Shown piece by piece: positions 29,243 to 40,359 of a DNA stretch of 64,000 nucleotides. Position 1 is the first letter of the stretch; every line of letters starts with the position of its first letter. The DNA comes from Paragordius varius (lineage: Eukaryota; Nematomorpha). The notes beneath the pieces were generated by a model. The model had not been told where the DNA came from, searched no databases, and saw only the letters and a program-made list of their open reading frames with translations. The translations under genes and the position numbers were made by a program. The stretch lies in contig OZ176051.1 in the NCBI GenBank assembly GCA_964247055.1, positions 4,278,001-4,342,000 of the forward strand, read 5' to 3'.

Positions 29243-30039
29243 TATTTAGATAGAAAAATTTATTATAATGGTTATTAACCATATATACGATTCACTTTTT
29301 GTTCTCTAGATACATATTAAAATTATTTTTGATAAACGTCAAAAAGTAATCGTAGAATAGTATAACTTGTGATATGTAAATGTTCTGGCATAAATAGATT
29401 ACCTCTAGTTATGTTAGAAAAATTAAAATAAATTTAGATTTTTGGTTAGGCAGTCATATTTAATTGTTTTAACTTGGAAGAAATTTTAATATATAAACTT
29501 TTTTCAAATAAACCAACTAATATAAACGTTTCCAAATTAACTTACAAAGTGCCTCCCAATAATTTGGAATTGAGCGTTATAAGCAAAGATCCAAACCACG
29601 TCAAAACAAATACTTCGACAAATTGAGGACCACGACCCATTATAGTTGTGGATTTATCAATTTGAATAGTTTTGGAATTTTGCAATATTCTATGAATTAT
29701 TATGGCATAAATCTTACAAGGATAGATATATACATAATAGAAGTGGTCCCCATAAATCCCCTAAAATAATTAAAATGTTTCATACAATCTTTCAATAATG
29801 ATTGGCTCTTCTTGGGTATAAACACATGGTAAAATTTGTTTCCAATCGCTTTTAAATCACGAAGCTTTATAAATTATTAGTATGTAATAATACAATAGTG
29901 GTGACAACCGGTTCGTTCAAAGTGTCATATTTAGAATTGGTAGTATTTGTAAATCCTTGAATATCACCCGTTATTTCTATGTTTGTCTACGAAATGATCA
30001 AAAAAACATTACTGGTTGCGTCGTAAAATTTGGATCCAT
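28152..30039 (-). CDS. YIPF6: Yip1-domain Golgi membrane protein YIPF6
   Basis: Exons (minus order): 30013-30039, 29894-29986, 29786-29864, 29718-29760, 29546-29689, 29036-29202, 28152-28264; 221 aa, close to the usual 236. YIPF6 is a five-TM Golgi protein of vesicle traffic. Marks in order: the N-terminal cytosolic segment with TLNEPVVTTILRDLKAIG, then DLWGPLLLCIYLSL (TM1), QFVEVFVLTWFGSLLITLN, SKLLGG, LFQSLCILGYCLLP, and the C-terminal FLADSQPPRKKALCLYP before the last helix. The first four introns are 26, 29, 25 and 28 nt. The exon 29718-29760 is only 43 nt. Introns 5 and 6 are 343 nt (with a TA run) and 771 nt (with a MITE). The start ATG is 52 bp from that of GPN2. Confidence 0.95.
28324..28705. 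mobile_element. Tc1/mariner-type MITE with long inverted repeats
   Basis: CAGTGGATTAAATAA at the left and its complement at the right, flanked by TA on both sides (28322-28323, 28706-28707). The terminal inverted repeats extend about 160 bp, leaving a centre of roughly 60 bp. The TA duplication and CAGT ends suggest mobilisation by a Tc1/mariner transposase. It lies in YIPF6 intron 6. Confidence 0.85.
29204..29240. repeat. (TA)n microsatellite at a YIPF6 acceptor
   Basis: TA run directly abutting the splice acceptor of YIPF6 exon 6, where it takes the place of a pyrimidine tract. Confidence 0.9.
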
Positions 30040-30091
30040 ATGGTTTGCGTATTTATCGTGCTTTAAAAAGTGCCTTACATGTTGTGTAAAA
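30040..30091. promoter_or_regulatory. 52-bp bidirectional promoter, YIPF6/GPN2
   Basis: The two start codons diverge with 52 bp between them. An in-frame start further upstream for GPN2 (from 29957) would run through YIPF6 exons 1-2 on the other strand and is not conserved, so 30092 was chosen. Confidence 0.6.
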
Positions 30092-32214
30092 ATGGATAAT
30101 ACCTCGCTTTATGGACAAATCGTAATTGGTTCTCCGGGTGCAGGAAAAACTACCTTCACTTATGCATTTGCCGAATATATGAATGCAAGATATGTCATTA
30201 ATAAACAAACGAATAAGAAAGAAAAGTTAAAGAAGGTATGTATCGTAAATTTGGATCCAGCAAATGAATGTGTCCCCTACGTTCCTGACATTGATATCCG
30301 ATTGATTGTCCAGTTAAATGAAATTCTCAAAGATGAAATTATAGGTTCAAATTCTGCCATTATTAAATGTATGGACCTTATTCTAAAGAATATTGATTGG
30401 TTGTTTGAAGAAATAGAAAAATTTATCGAGGCACCGCTAGTTACTGTGAATTATTTTTTATTTGATTGCCCAGGTCAAATTGAATTATTCACACACAATA
30501 ATACATTTGCTAAAATTTTATCCAAACTTTCAACACATTCGTTTAAAAATGGAAAGTACAAGGGACTGAAACTTATCACCACAAATTTTATTGATTCTTT
30601 AATATGTTTAAATATTGATAATTATTTATCTGCCTCCCTTATATCCCTTATTACAATGATAAATTTACCATTTCCCCACATCAATGTGATGTCTAAATGT
30701 GACTTAATCGAAAAAGATAAAAATGATACTCGACTGCCTTTTAATTTCCAACAATTTCTTGATGCTGACCTCCGTTATATGAATACTACGCAGGCAAGTT
30801 TTATTTTTTTATAAAAATACATGTTTTAATTAATCGATGCTTTACTCATTTAGCAGTATTATAATTGATAACTTACACCAATATAATATAAAAAAAATTT
30901 TAATTGGGTACGTTTTTAAAACGATCACTATTTATTTTTCTCATGCTTTATTTTTATTTCATAAATGTGTTAGAAAAAATGAAACCTATAGTTATAAGCA
31001 CTGTTTATTATTAATTTAATTTGTAATATTACAAATAAACAATGCACAAAATTTGGGTTATTAAAAAATATATACTAATAATATTTTCAGATATGGGATT
31101 CCATGGTGTTTAAATTTACAAGCTTACAAGTTTTAAAAAACTTTTTTGGATTTATTCAAAAAATAGTTTTTATGGTTGAAAAATGTTTTCAATTAATATT
31201 ATGAAATAAAAATATAAACTTTGAAAGTCTCAAATGTTATCATTAAAATTCTCTAGTCCTTAACACTCCAACACCTTTTGGGTAGTTTTATAAATCCGAG
31301 CGATTCGAAGATATTAAGCCGAATTTTAAAACATGCTTTCTTTAGCCTTTTAGGCGCATTATTAGACAAATTTTTTTAAGGATATAAAAAAGTGCTTATC
31401 TTAAACTTTTTTGGGGCCATTTTTTATTCTATAAATTTTTTAATCGCTAATGCAACAGGCATATAAATGTATATTATGATTATAAGTTGATAACTAACTT
31501 TCGCTTTCAGGCTACATTTTACCAACAAAAACTTGATATAATTTGATTTTAATATCAGCTGTTCGTTTCAATCCTGTTTTGGAACTGTCCCAATTTAACA
31601 GTAGAGAAACAAAGCTGTAAAAGATATATGAGCTTTTTTAACTAATACATGAAAACAATGTTTGATAATTAAATTGTAACAAAAATAACTTTTAAAATTG
31701 TTGTTTATATGCGAAATTGAGGTCTGGGATATAAACCGACCCCTAAATTATGACAAAAAAAGTGAAAAGTTAAATTAACAAAAGATCGAGATTGCAAAAT
31801 AGAATCAAATAATAAATTTTATTGTTGAAGTGGCGCTAATTTAATGCCGCTGAACTTTCGTCAAAGCGAATTTAGTAAAAAATTGTTTTGTTTTTGACAT
31901 ATAATATTACAAAAAAATTCTATTAGGCGAACGAATCTTTTTTAATTCCGGCTCATATTAATCCTCAGTGACATCAAAATTTATATATTGAAATAGTATT
32001 TTGATAACTGGAATGCGGAAAACAAGCTGTCAGAAAAATTAATATTGATTTATAAAGAAAGTTTTTTTTAAAAAATAATGGATTGTATAATAAGTCATCA
32101 TATCTTTATAATTTTTTGTGCAACTTCGGTTTTTTTGAGCACACTCACTGGGATTCCTAAAAATAACTCGTCGCCGCAAATACCAAATATGCCATGTGAT
32201 TTCCGATAAATTAT

Positions 32215-32246
<32 letters not shown>

Positions 32247-32737
32247 CTAAATCCTCAAATAATTTTTTTTATTTGGACCCTATTTGTTGTTTTAGAGTTT
32301 TGTAAATATCAATTATTTGTATGTAGGAAGAAAACTGTGGCAAAGATAAATATCAAAATCTTACTAAATCGATATGCGGGTTAATTGAAGATTATGGATT
32401 GATTCAATATATACCGTGCAATATCCAAGTAATTTTATTTTAAAATTAAATTAACAGATTGATAGGATGGTAGATATTATTCTTACTAAATAATATTTTT
32501 ATTAATAAATTTATATCCAACCTAAAATTTAAATGATTATTATCTATTTATTAGAATTCAGAGTCTATGAATAATCTCATGAAAATCATACACAAAGTCT
32601 TACAATACACCATGATATCAAAACAATCAAATACTCAATTAGATACGAAAGATATGGATAATTCTCCATTATTATATCCTAACATTGAAAAACTGGAGTT
32701 AACTGATATATTCCAACAAATAAATTTTAACATTTAA
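30092..32737 (+). CDS. GPN2: GPN-loop GTPase 2
   Basis: Exons 30092-30793, 32327-32428, 32555-32737; 328 aa (human 310). GPN GTPases assist assembly and nuclear import of RNA polymerase II/III. Visible motifs: P-loop GSPGAGKTT, NLDPANE, the switch FLFDCPGQIELFTH, SKCDLIE (guanine specificity) and LIEDYGLIQYIPCNIQ near the C-terminus. The family-defining Gly-Pro-Asn insert reads Gly-Ser-Asn here (codons at 30344-30352). Intron 1 (30794-32326) starts with GCAAGT, a GC-AG intron; no GT donor nearby keeps the frame. Exon 1 to exon 2 is phase 0. Head to head with YIPF6. Confidence 0.93.
32214..32247. repeat. (TA)n microsatellite in GPN2 intron 1
   Basis: TA dinucleotide run about 80 bp upstream of the exon 2 acceptor. 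Confidence 0.9.
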
Positions 32738-33242
32738 CCATTTCTCTTTTTTGCCTTAAGAAATGTTTAAATTAAATTATTTGTTTAACTAAGAATGCTT
32801 ATCCGTTAAAATAAAATAAAAGTTTTCACTTGTTGGTTTTAATTTTAGAAACACGTCGAATTTGGCCAACTAATTGTACCTTTGAAAGATAGAAAAAAAT
32901 TTATTAATTTTTATGGGTTTAATTAATAGTTGGCTAGTTGTGAATAAATGATTATTGCAATTGAATGAGGAAATGAACTAATATTACATTAATTTAAATT
33001 TTTTTTTACACTTCTCAAAAATAAGGGTTTTTTTAAAACTTTCTTCGACACTATACATGTAAAAAAGATTTTTCCTTTTATATTAAACGATAGGTTTTTT
33101 GGTAAATATTTCAAACCATAAACCAAAAAAAATATGGTTTAGATTAACTTGTTTTTAAAATTTATTATGTAAACAGTACGTTAATATTTAATATAACTCC
33201 CATTTAGTTTGTGAAACTATTCAAAACCATTTGCGACACATA
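32738..33242. other. Intergenic after GPN2
   Basis: AT-rich sequence without a recognisable gene, up to the nested transposon block. Confidence 0.6.
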
Positions 33243-33412
33243 TATACCATTTCCCATCGACACATTTTCCCAATTAATAAAAACATTTTCCCCGTCAATA
33301 AAAACGGTTTTATCTTCGATGATAAATATCAAAACACGATATAAAAATAACTTTTAACCATTATCAGCTTATTATTAAGATATTATTTTTTATAAAAACA
33401 CACTCATTCGGT

Positions 33413-34378
33413 TAAATCTGCCATATGAAAGTATATATGAAGATCACATAGTGCTTACCGCAACCTCGATTTCAGACTTAGAAAAAATGTTTATACAATG
33501 GCAACAACAGCTAACCAAATTCGGATTCAAAATAAATGAAAATAAAAGTAAAATCCTGATAACGGATGAACCCCCATAAATGAAATTAATACCCATGCGG
33601 AGTTTGCGGATTAAATGTTGGATTTGATTCTATTCTCTGCTCTGCATGTAAAAAATGGTGTCACAAAAATGTACAAACATTACCGGCAAACTATCCGAAC
33701 AGATAAATTTCAAATGCGAATCATGCGTGCAGCATTCACCGCCCCCATCAATTAAGCACATAGTCCTTAATAACTCAAGCTTTGAAGTGGTAACCGAGTT
33801 TACCCATCTTGGCGACAAAATAACATCAGACTCATCAAACAATAGCGCAATAAATGCAAGAATAAATCGTACCGGGGGAAAATATCATCAGCTAAAATAC
33901 ATACTAAAACAAAAGCACATATCTCTTAAAACAAAAGGCTTAATTTATAAAATGGGCATAAGACCAGTTTTGACATATGCCACAGAAACCATGGCATTGA
34001 CACAAACTTAAGAGAAACGTTTTATCAGCGCGGAAAATCGCATACTACGCCTGATGTCAACGCAACTAAATCCCCAAGATATCCGAAATCACATACAAAT
34101 GGAGCCTATAGACAAATTCATTCAATTCAAAAGAATGAGGTACTACGGTCATTTTGACCGTATGAATCCTGACAATCCGATCAGGACCTCATTCGACATC
34201 ATTCCACCCGGGAACAATAAGCCCGGTCGCCCACGTTTAACCTGGGCTAAAAAGATTGATCTGAATTTCCAACAACTCAAACTGCTAAAAACAGATTGTA
34301 TTGATAAAGAACTATTTCATAAAAAGTTGGATAGCTTACGATGATGCACCATCAATGCTCAATGTTAAACAACAACAA
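33413..34378 (+). mobile_element. 5'-truncated LINE (non-LTR retrotransposon)
   Basis: The frames begin inside the reverse transcriptase (EDHIVLTATSISDLEKMF, normally ADD) and go on to a Cys/His zinc-like block (PCGVCGLNVGF, SILCSACKKWCHK), a THLGDKI block, the thumb (SL.TKGLIYKMGIRPVLTY) and the C-terminal RMRYYGHFDRMNPDNP and PPGNNKPGRPRLTW blocks. Stops and a frameshift show it is dead. The 3' end is an (AAC)n tail, and AACACA flanks both sides as a target duplication. It inserted into the left arm of the 33243-35419 element. Confidence 0.85.
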
Positions 34379-34676
34379 CACAATTATTGAATAAAATTTT
34401 TCCAATTATATTCCAGAGCACAATCATTAATGACTAATTCTTCAATATATTTTTGGAATTTGAGATATTTTTAAGATAATATTTTTTATTTTATCGATTC
34501 GCATTAATATTTGCGAAACGCTTCAAAACAGTTTTTAAACATGTCAACAGTTTTTAAACATGTCAAGTTTGTCGATAAGTCGGGAAAGAATATCTAAAAA
34601 AAATTTTGACATAAAAATGTTATTGATTTAAAGATAATTGATAAAAAAAAGGATATCCGACTAAAACAGGATGTCC

Positions 34677-34974
34677 AACACAAATGGCTTCGCGGGTCGC
34701 ATTTTTAACTCGAAAAGCACGGCGTTCCCCGCATTCGAAATAAATACGGGCATTCATAAATAATTTATTCGATTTTAGACATAAGACTGTAAAACGCAAA
34801 CACAATATAACAATTTTTTTTAATTCGTTGCTAATTTGATCAGACTCATTCAGAATAATTGCGTAAGAAATATGAATTTTACTAAGATTTTGTGGGCATA
34901 TTTTTGCATAAGGATTTCTAAATTTTTCGCGGACCGCACAAAGAATCTCGTAGGGCCGCGTTTAGCGACTCCTG
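34677..34974. mobile_element. hAT-type MITE with 8-bp target duplication
   Basis: Ends CAGGATGTCCAACACAAATG and, inverted, CAGGAGTCGCTAAACGCGG. The flanks are GACTAAAA (34669-34676) and GACCAAAT (34975-34982), a diverged 8-bp duplication typical of hAT. It sits inside the 33243-35419 element. A 61-codon open frame across it is part of the MITE and not a gene. Confidence 0.75.
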
Positions 34975-35572
34975 GACCAAATGATAAATATTATATAAAT
35001 TAGGGTAAAATTTATGTTTGAGATCCAATATGAAGTCTTAAATGACCTTTGAGATAAAAATAATATATTTTTATAAATTGTATTATTTTATCCGTAACTA
35101 TAGATTTTATAAGTTAGTCGCAAATATTAATGCGAACCATCGATAAAATATAAAATAATATCTTTAAAATATTTCAAATTCCAAAAAATAAAGAAAAAAT
35201 CATTAATTATTATGCAGTTGGAAAAAATGTAATTCAAAAATTGTGTTTTTATAAAAATAATACTAATATTACGCTGATAATGGTTATATTTTTATATCTT
35301 GTTTTGATATTTATCATTAATAATTAAACCGTTTTTATTGACTCAGAAAACGTTTCGATTGATTGGGAAAATGTTACGATTGACTGGGAAAACGTTTATA
35401 TTGACTGGGAAATGGTATACAATACAAAAATTCTATTTTAGTTTAAAAGCTCAAGGTTATAAATTAAAAACTAGTATACCAGGTGCAGTGTAAGGTCATT
35501 ACCGGTTTAACTTAGATATACCCTCAGTAAAAAGTAATTAATTTGACACAGATCTAATTTCTTTCATCAATC

Positions 35573-36380
35573 ATAAATGACAAATACACAGAATTGTTCC
35601 CGCCAAAAACTAGGCCTTTTTTATCATACGGTAAACATGTCAAATATTGTGCCTCAAAAAGAATATTTGCGGCACGCATTGCTTTTTCATCTCCATCAGA
35701 AGATAAAAGCTGTTAAAAGTTATTGTTTATTGGTAGAAAATATGGTGAACATGTTATATCAATAAAAACATGTGAAACAGGTTATGAAAATTTACCTATT
35801 GTGATTAAGAGAGTGACGCTGTGGTAGACTGCGCAACTGCGAAGAGTAAAAGATTTATTGGTTGAGACAGACATTTGAACGTCTTATGGAAAATAACAAA
35901 GTAACTTGTAAAATCTGCCTCAACCTCAAAAGAAATCATGTTTGCATTAAATTAGGGCGAGTAAATTTTGTAAATCTAAAGCGAAAAAAATATGCCTTGA
36001 CAAGCCGGGTCCATCTACATCAATGCCAAATGGCTTCGGCAAGAGCAGTATTGTTAATTATGAAATTTTAAAGTGAAACCATGCATTAAACTACTGTGGT
36101 CCAAAAGACATGGCAAAGCCCTCTCACACAGAAAAAGCAGTGAAAGACATCTTAAAATCGCTTTGATGGCCATATCTTTCGCACCCGCAGTGAGCTTCTA
36201 ACCCTACACCATCTGAATACTACGTCTTCTGCATACACTCGCATTGCAACACTTGGATAATTTCGAAGAAGTTGGAAAATGGCCTGACGAGTGGTTTGCC
36301 GCAAACGATAATTAGTTTTTCTTGGGTGAATTTTTTGGCGAAATATGTAGAAGCCAATGGACAATATTGTGAATGAAATC
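35573..36380 (+). mobile_element. mariner transposase remnant (second copy)
   Basis: Frames spell the mariner N-terminus (NIVPQKEYLRHALLFHLHQK, ISIKTCETGYE), PGPSTSMPNGFG (normally PGHASTSTAKPNIHG), KDMAKPSHTEKAVKDILKSL and a C-terminal VEANGQYCE end. Many frame breaks. It belongs to a different lineage from the 3860-4610 copy, judging by its N-terminal block. Confidence 0.75.
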
Positions 36381-36999
36381 AATGATTGATTTCTTTTTAA
36401 AATTTGGTGTTTTTTACCGAAAAATGCAATATTACCATTAGAACAAATTAATAATGCATATATTAAATTAATATTTATTTTTAGCTTCAAAAATCATATT
36501 TTAATCATAAAATTATGACTTTTATAATTTATTTTAGATAATCGAAAATGGTGGAATGCTGTGTCAAAATATATGCAGTAAAAAACTAATTATAAATAAT
36601 TTCATAAAAAATCACAAATCATAATCTGGACCGGTATAATAAAGAATATTCTTTACTGTTGTATTTACATAAAGAATATTGAATATTTCCGTATTTTATA
36701 CATTTAATTTACTAGAATAAAATATAATAATTTTAAATGGTGGGATAGCTGTTCACAGTTGTGTAAATATAAATATACTAATGGAATCTAACTTTTTTTG
36801 GTATGAGCGATTGTGCAAAACTAGAATTTTTTTAATACAAATAAATTATAAAAGATGAAAATTTAAAATTTAATTGTTTAAAAAAACCATAGATTATGAC
36901 TTGATTATCATAATAATAATAATAATAATAATAGATGGATTATATATTGCACAACTTTTGCTAATATATAGTTGTAAATTTATGAATATGAATTGCCTT
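36381..36999. other. Intergenic, FAM174-like 3' flank
   Basis: AT-rich, with an (ATA)n run at about 36908-36933. No gene recognised. Confidence 0.6.
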
Positions 37000-37791
37000 T
37001 TATTGAAATTCAACGGTTGTCATCGTGCTTTGGTATGAGGGCGGGGAGGTTAAAGGTTTTACATTCGTTTGGCCGTTATTATGTTGAGAAAGGGAAGGTG
37101 ATGGTTTAAAAGGCGATGCTTCGTTTGCCTTAGAATATGAATTAGAAAAAACGGGTGATTTTAATACACCACATTTATTTGGTGGGATTGGGGCATGAAA
37201 AAGATCTAAATCACTGTCATCCTCACTATCAGACAATGGATTATCGGGATCGTATTTATCCATAGGTGCCATTTCCCATTTAGGGGGGCTTGTAATTACA
37301 TTGCTATGTTGATTTTTATTATGGGTATGCCCATTTGCTAATGGTTTGTATTCAGACTTTTTAATCGATTCGCTCTTGGATTTTTTGGATGTCAAAGATT
37401 TTTTATTTTTGGTAACAGATTTACGATGGTTAGAGGACGAAGATTTTAACCAATTATCACCCCATTCATCGTCATAATCAAAGTCATCACTGTTAAGAAT
37501 CCCATATTTTTTAACCTTTTTACTCTTGCGTAAACTATAAATATATGAACAAAACTCATACCTAAAAAGCTTGATGAGAAGATAAACGGCCAAGACTATA
37601 GCCATACCAATCATAACATACATGGCCCTGTATAGAGAGCCATTATCAATGACTTTGGCATATAATTGTTTAAAATACAGGGGTTTTTTGGTTATATGAG
37701 ATTTATGAATGACTTTATATTGATATACTTCGGTATTGTTTGTAATGTTGTTATATAAAGTTGATAAATTTAAACCAAGTTGATTATTCAT
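37000..37791 (-). CDS. FAM174 (DUF1180)-like single-pass membrane protein
   Basis: Single exon, 263 aa. A TM helix at about residues 54-76 (MYVMIGMAIVLAVYLLIKLF) is followed by basic residues, then KKYGIL, and later EMAPMDKYD with an acidic DSEDDSDLDLF stretch. In FAM174 proteins a TM helix, basic stretch, KKYGVL and an acidic segment ending in (L/V)F come in this order. Odd points: no signal peptide precedes the TM, a Lys/Ser-rich insert of about 50 residues separates the two conserved parts, and an extra C-terminal tail of about 65 residues with a PPSY motif (possible WW-domain ligand) follows. FAM174 function is poorly known (Golgi/plasma-membrane association). Head to head with DPH7. Confidence 0.5.
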   Translation of the reverse strand: MNNQLGLNLSTLYNNITNNTEVYQYKVIHKSHITKKPLYFKQLYAKVIDNGSLYRAMYVMIGMAIVLAVYLLIKLFRYEFCSYIYSLRKSKKVKKYGILNSDDFDYDDEWGDNWLKSSSSNHRKSVTKNKKSLTSKKSKSESIKKSEYKPLANGHTHNKNQHSNVITSPPKWEMAPMDKYDPDNPLSDSEDDSDLDLFHAPIPPNKCGVLKSPVFSNSYSKANEASPFKPSPSLSQHNNGQTNVKPLTSPPSYQSTMTTVEFQ

Positions 37792-37844
37792 TTTCCGCTA
37801 ATTAGGGACTCATATGTATAATGAATGCAAAAACATTTTAACAT
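37792..37844. promoter_or_regulatory. 53-bp bidirectional promoter, FAM174-like/DPH7
   Basis: Divergent start codons 53 bp apart. The shared 5' regions must lie in this gap and possibly reach into the opposite gene. Confidence 0.55.
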
Positions 37845-40268
37845 ATGCGCTTGGTTCAAAAATTAAAATTATCCTCTTTCCCAGATACAATATGTTTTTA
37901 CCTAAATGGTACTGAATTTATTGGCATAGGCTCTTATGAATTGGTATAAATTAGTTTTACCTAGAAAAAAGATGTTAATGATCGGCGTGGTTCAGTCGAA
38001 ATATATAATTTTGATCAAATGTTATCGTCTCATAAATATATTTCTTGTAAAGGAATATTGGATATCGATAAAATGTATGACACCTTTGGTACATGATATT
38101 TTTATTTTATATAGTATGTGCACAATCTAATTCGCAATTAGGAATATTTGATTTGCAGGCTATGGATTTTAAAAGCTTTCTCGCAATAAAAAGCAAAGAT
38201 TGTATTGTATTATCCAATAAATATATGGCAAATAAGTGAAATTTCCCTAATATTTAGAATATATTATTCTACGTCCAATGGTACCATTGGTTATGCCACA
38301 AAAAATGAAACTCATTATATGATTTCCTCAGAGTGGAAGGCTCATGAATATGAATCCTGGATTGTGTGTCCAGATAACGATTCGAACTTTATCTATTCAG
38401 GTTGCATTTAATTTCATACTATAAGAATTATTTTATAAAAAATATTTATAAAAACTTTTATACACTAAATCATAATAAGGGTCTGCCGTGTTATTTGATT
38501 TTAATTTTTTAATATGTATATTAACCTATGCAATGCTATCATTTCAAATATAATGAAGGGATATGATGTTAAGTGGCTTTTACACACAAAATATTTGATA
38601 GATAACCTAAGATCTGAAAAATAATTTCATTGCAAATTTATGCCATTTTTAAATTTTTTTTTCATAAATCGCTTGAATTTAAAATATATAGGAGGTGATG
38701 ATTGTTTGTTCAAATCTTGGGATTTACGGTGCGAACCTTCAAAATGTTCTAGCATAAATAATTATCATACGATGGGCATTACATCGATATCAGTTATGCC
38801 AGAAGAGTCATATTTAGCTACTGGAAGGTTTTAATATACTTTTTAAATCTTGGAAAAAATGCACTATGTAACAGTAAAACCTATCTAAAATGGTGAGAAA
38901 GCGTTTGAGAAATATATTTGCATAAAATTTGAAATAGGAGAAATTAACGGACAAAAAAATAAAAAAAAATTATTTTTTAACCAAAATATATTTTTTCTAT
39001 ATATTTAATAGTATTAGCTCAAACCTCTTGATCCTTATATAAAAATTGATTTATAACTGATCAAAAATTATTTTTACACCAAAAAACTTGGATTTTAAAA
39101 TTGTTCCATTTTTGCGTAGTGTAATTGAGGTATGCGCTATAATTTTAAACCATAAATAAACATATAACCATAAACATATATTTTATATTATTTTTCAAGT
39201 TTCCCATTATTGGGGTGTGAATCTTGTGATTTTTGGATAAATTTTGAAAAAATATTATAAATTTCAAACTCTAATATAAATAAGTTTTATAAATTTAATA
39301 CTCCTCTTGTAAAAAATTAATATAATTTTTTTAAAAACTTTTGCTGTTTTTTGTTAAACTTTTAAAGTTTTGATGAACGGTTATGTGTATGGGATAAACG
39401 TAATCTTGGATCAAATAAATCAAAACCAATCCATGACATAAAACTTGATGGTGGAATATGGAGAACCAAATGGGGAAAGTTATTAAATGAGAATGGAACA
39501 TGTTTAAACTTATATGCACTCTTAGCAGCTATGCATGGTGGGACGTACGTTTTGAAATACGACTCTGTTTTGGGTAATTTTCATAAAATTTTACGGATGA
39601 TATAATCGACTGCTAAAAAAATTAATTTTAATAATAAAGTTTCCTCTAATGAAATTCAGAGTTGTTCGGCATATTATGTCTTCATTATATCTATGAAAAA
39701 ATTTGATTACCATAATTAAGGAGTTAAATTATGTATTAAGCTTTCATATCATTTATAAATTATGTACCAAATATGACTTCAAAACCATTTTATCCTTTAT
39801 AAAATGCAAATATTTTGCCCCTTTTAAACAGATAGTATGATGTGAATATTTTTATTTTTCCCTATAATTTAATAATCATTCCTTTTTTGCATCAATTGTA
39901 CACCATGCGCTATTGTATATTAATGCGATGAATTTCATTAAAATATAATAGGGTTAAAAATCATTATGAAATTTTGAAATTTTAGAAACAATTTTTACGT
40001 ATGTAAATATCTTTAATAAATTAATGATTATAATAAATTTAGCCTTAATAAAGCCTAGTTACAGTTTTAATGATCATTTCAAAATTAATCAATAATAAAT
40101 TTAGGTTTTCAAATAATCGATCAATACTCAAGTAACGAACCTTTAACATATGGCGTAGATTGGACTGCATCTTCAGATTTTACACATATGCAAAAACTTT
40201 CTGATATTACAATCTTTTCATCGTCGTTTTATGAAAAGGAATTATATGTACTAAAATTGGATAAATAA
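37845..40268 (+). CDS. DPH7: Diphthine methyltransferase (WD40), DPH7
   Basis: Exons 37845-37943, 37965-38088, 38115-38235, 38258-38400, 38692-38827, 39368-39573, 40105-40268; 330 aa. DPH7 is a WD40 protein that hydrolyses methylated diphthine on elongation factor 2, before the final amidation of diphthamide by DPH6. Marks: EWKAHEYESWIV, IYSGGDDCLFKSWDLR, HTMGITSISVMPEESYLATG, FDERLCVWDKRNLG, DGGIWRTKWG, LLAAMHGGTYVL and, near the end, LTYGVDWT and FYEKELYVLKL. Introns 1-3 are 21, 26 and 22 nt. Intron 1 has an in-frame TAA and intron 3 restores frame. The rest are 290-540 nt. The start ATG gives MRLVQKLKLSSF, which aligns with the human first strand. Confidence 0.95.
37944..37964 (+). other. 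21-nt spliceosomal intron
   Basis: GTATAA...ACCTAG between GSYEL and KKDVNDRRG of DPH7. Its TAA would end translation if retained, while both flanks are conserved WD40 sequence in the same frame. Confidence 0.85.
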
Positions 40269-40358
40269 ATTTATTATTTCTTTTTTTAATAAATATATAA
40301 TCCATACATCTTTATTTAAAAATAATATTGACATTATTCAAAAAATATTTTCTCGCTA

Positions 40359-40359
<1 letters not shown>

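Larger units (their letters stand above)
33243..35419. mobile_element. DNA transposon relic with about 330-bp inverted repeats, carrying two insertions
   Basis: The ends read TACCATTTCCCATCGAC and, inverted, TACCATTTCCCAGTCAAT, with subterminal repeats of CATTTTCCCAGTCAAT. After removing the LINE (33413-34378) the left arm matches the inverted right arm for about 330 bp, down to TCGCATTAATATTTGCG at 34497-34513 and CGCAAATATTAATGCG near 35120. No transposase was seen. The TACCAT ends and flanking TA suggest kinship with the smaller MITEs in this window. Confidence 0.75.

Noticed and set aside
29957-30091. Longer N-terminus for GPN2
   Set aside because: It overlaps YIPF6 exons 1-2 on the other strand and lacks homology. 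The P-loop lies at the expected distance from the ATG at 30092.
34620-34805. 61-codon frame with a plausible-looking Arg/Cys-rich sequence
   Set aside because: It runs through the hAT MITE end CAGGATGTCCAACAC, whose GC content explains the frame.
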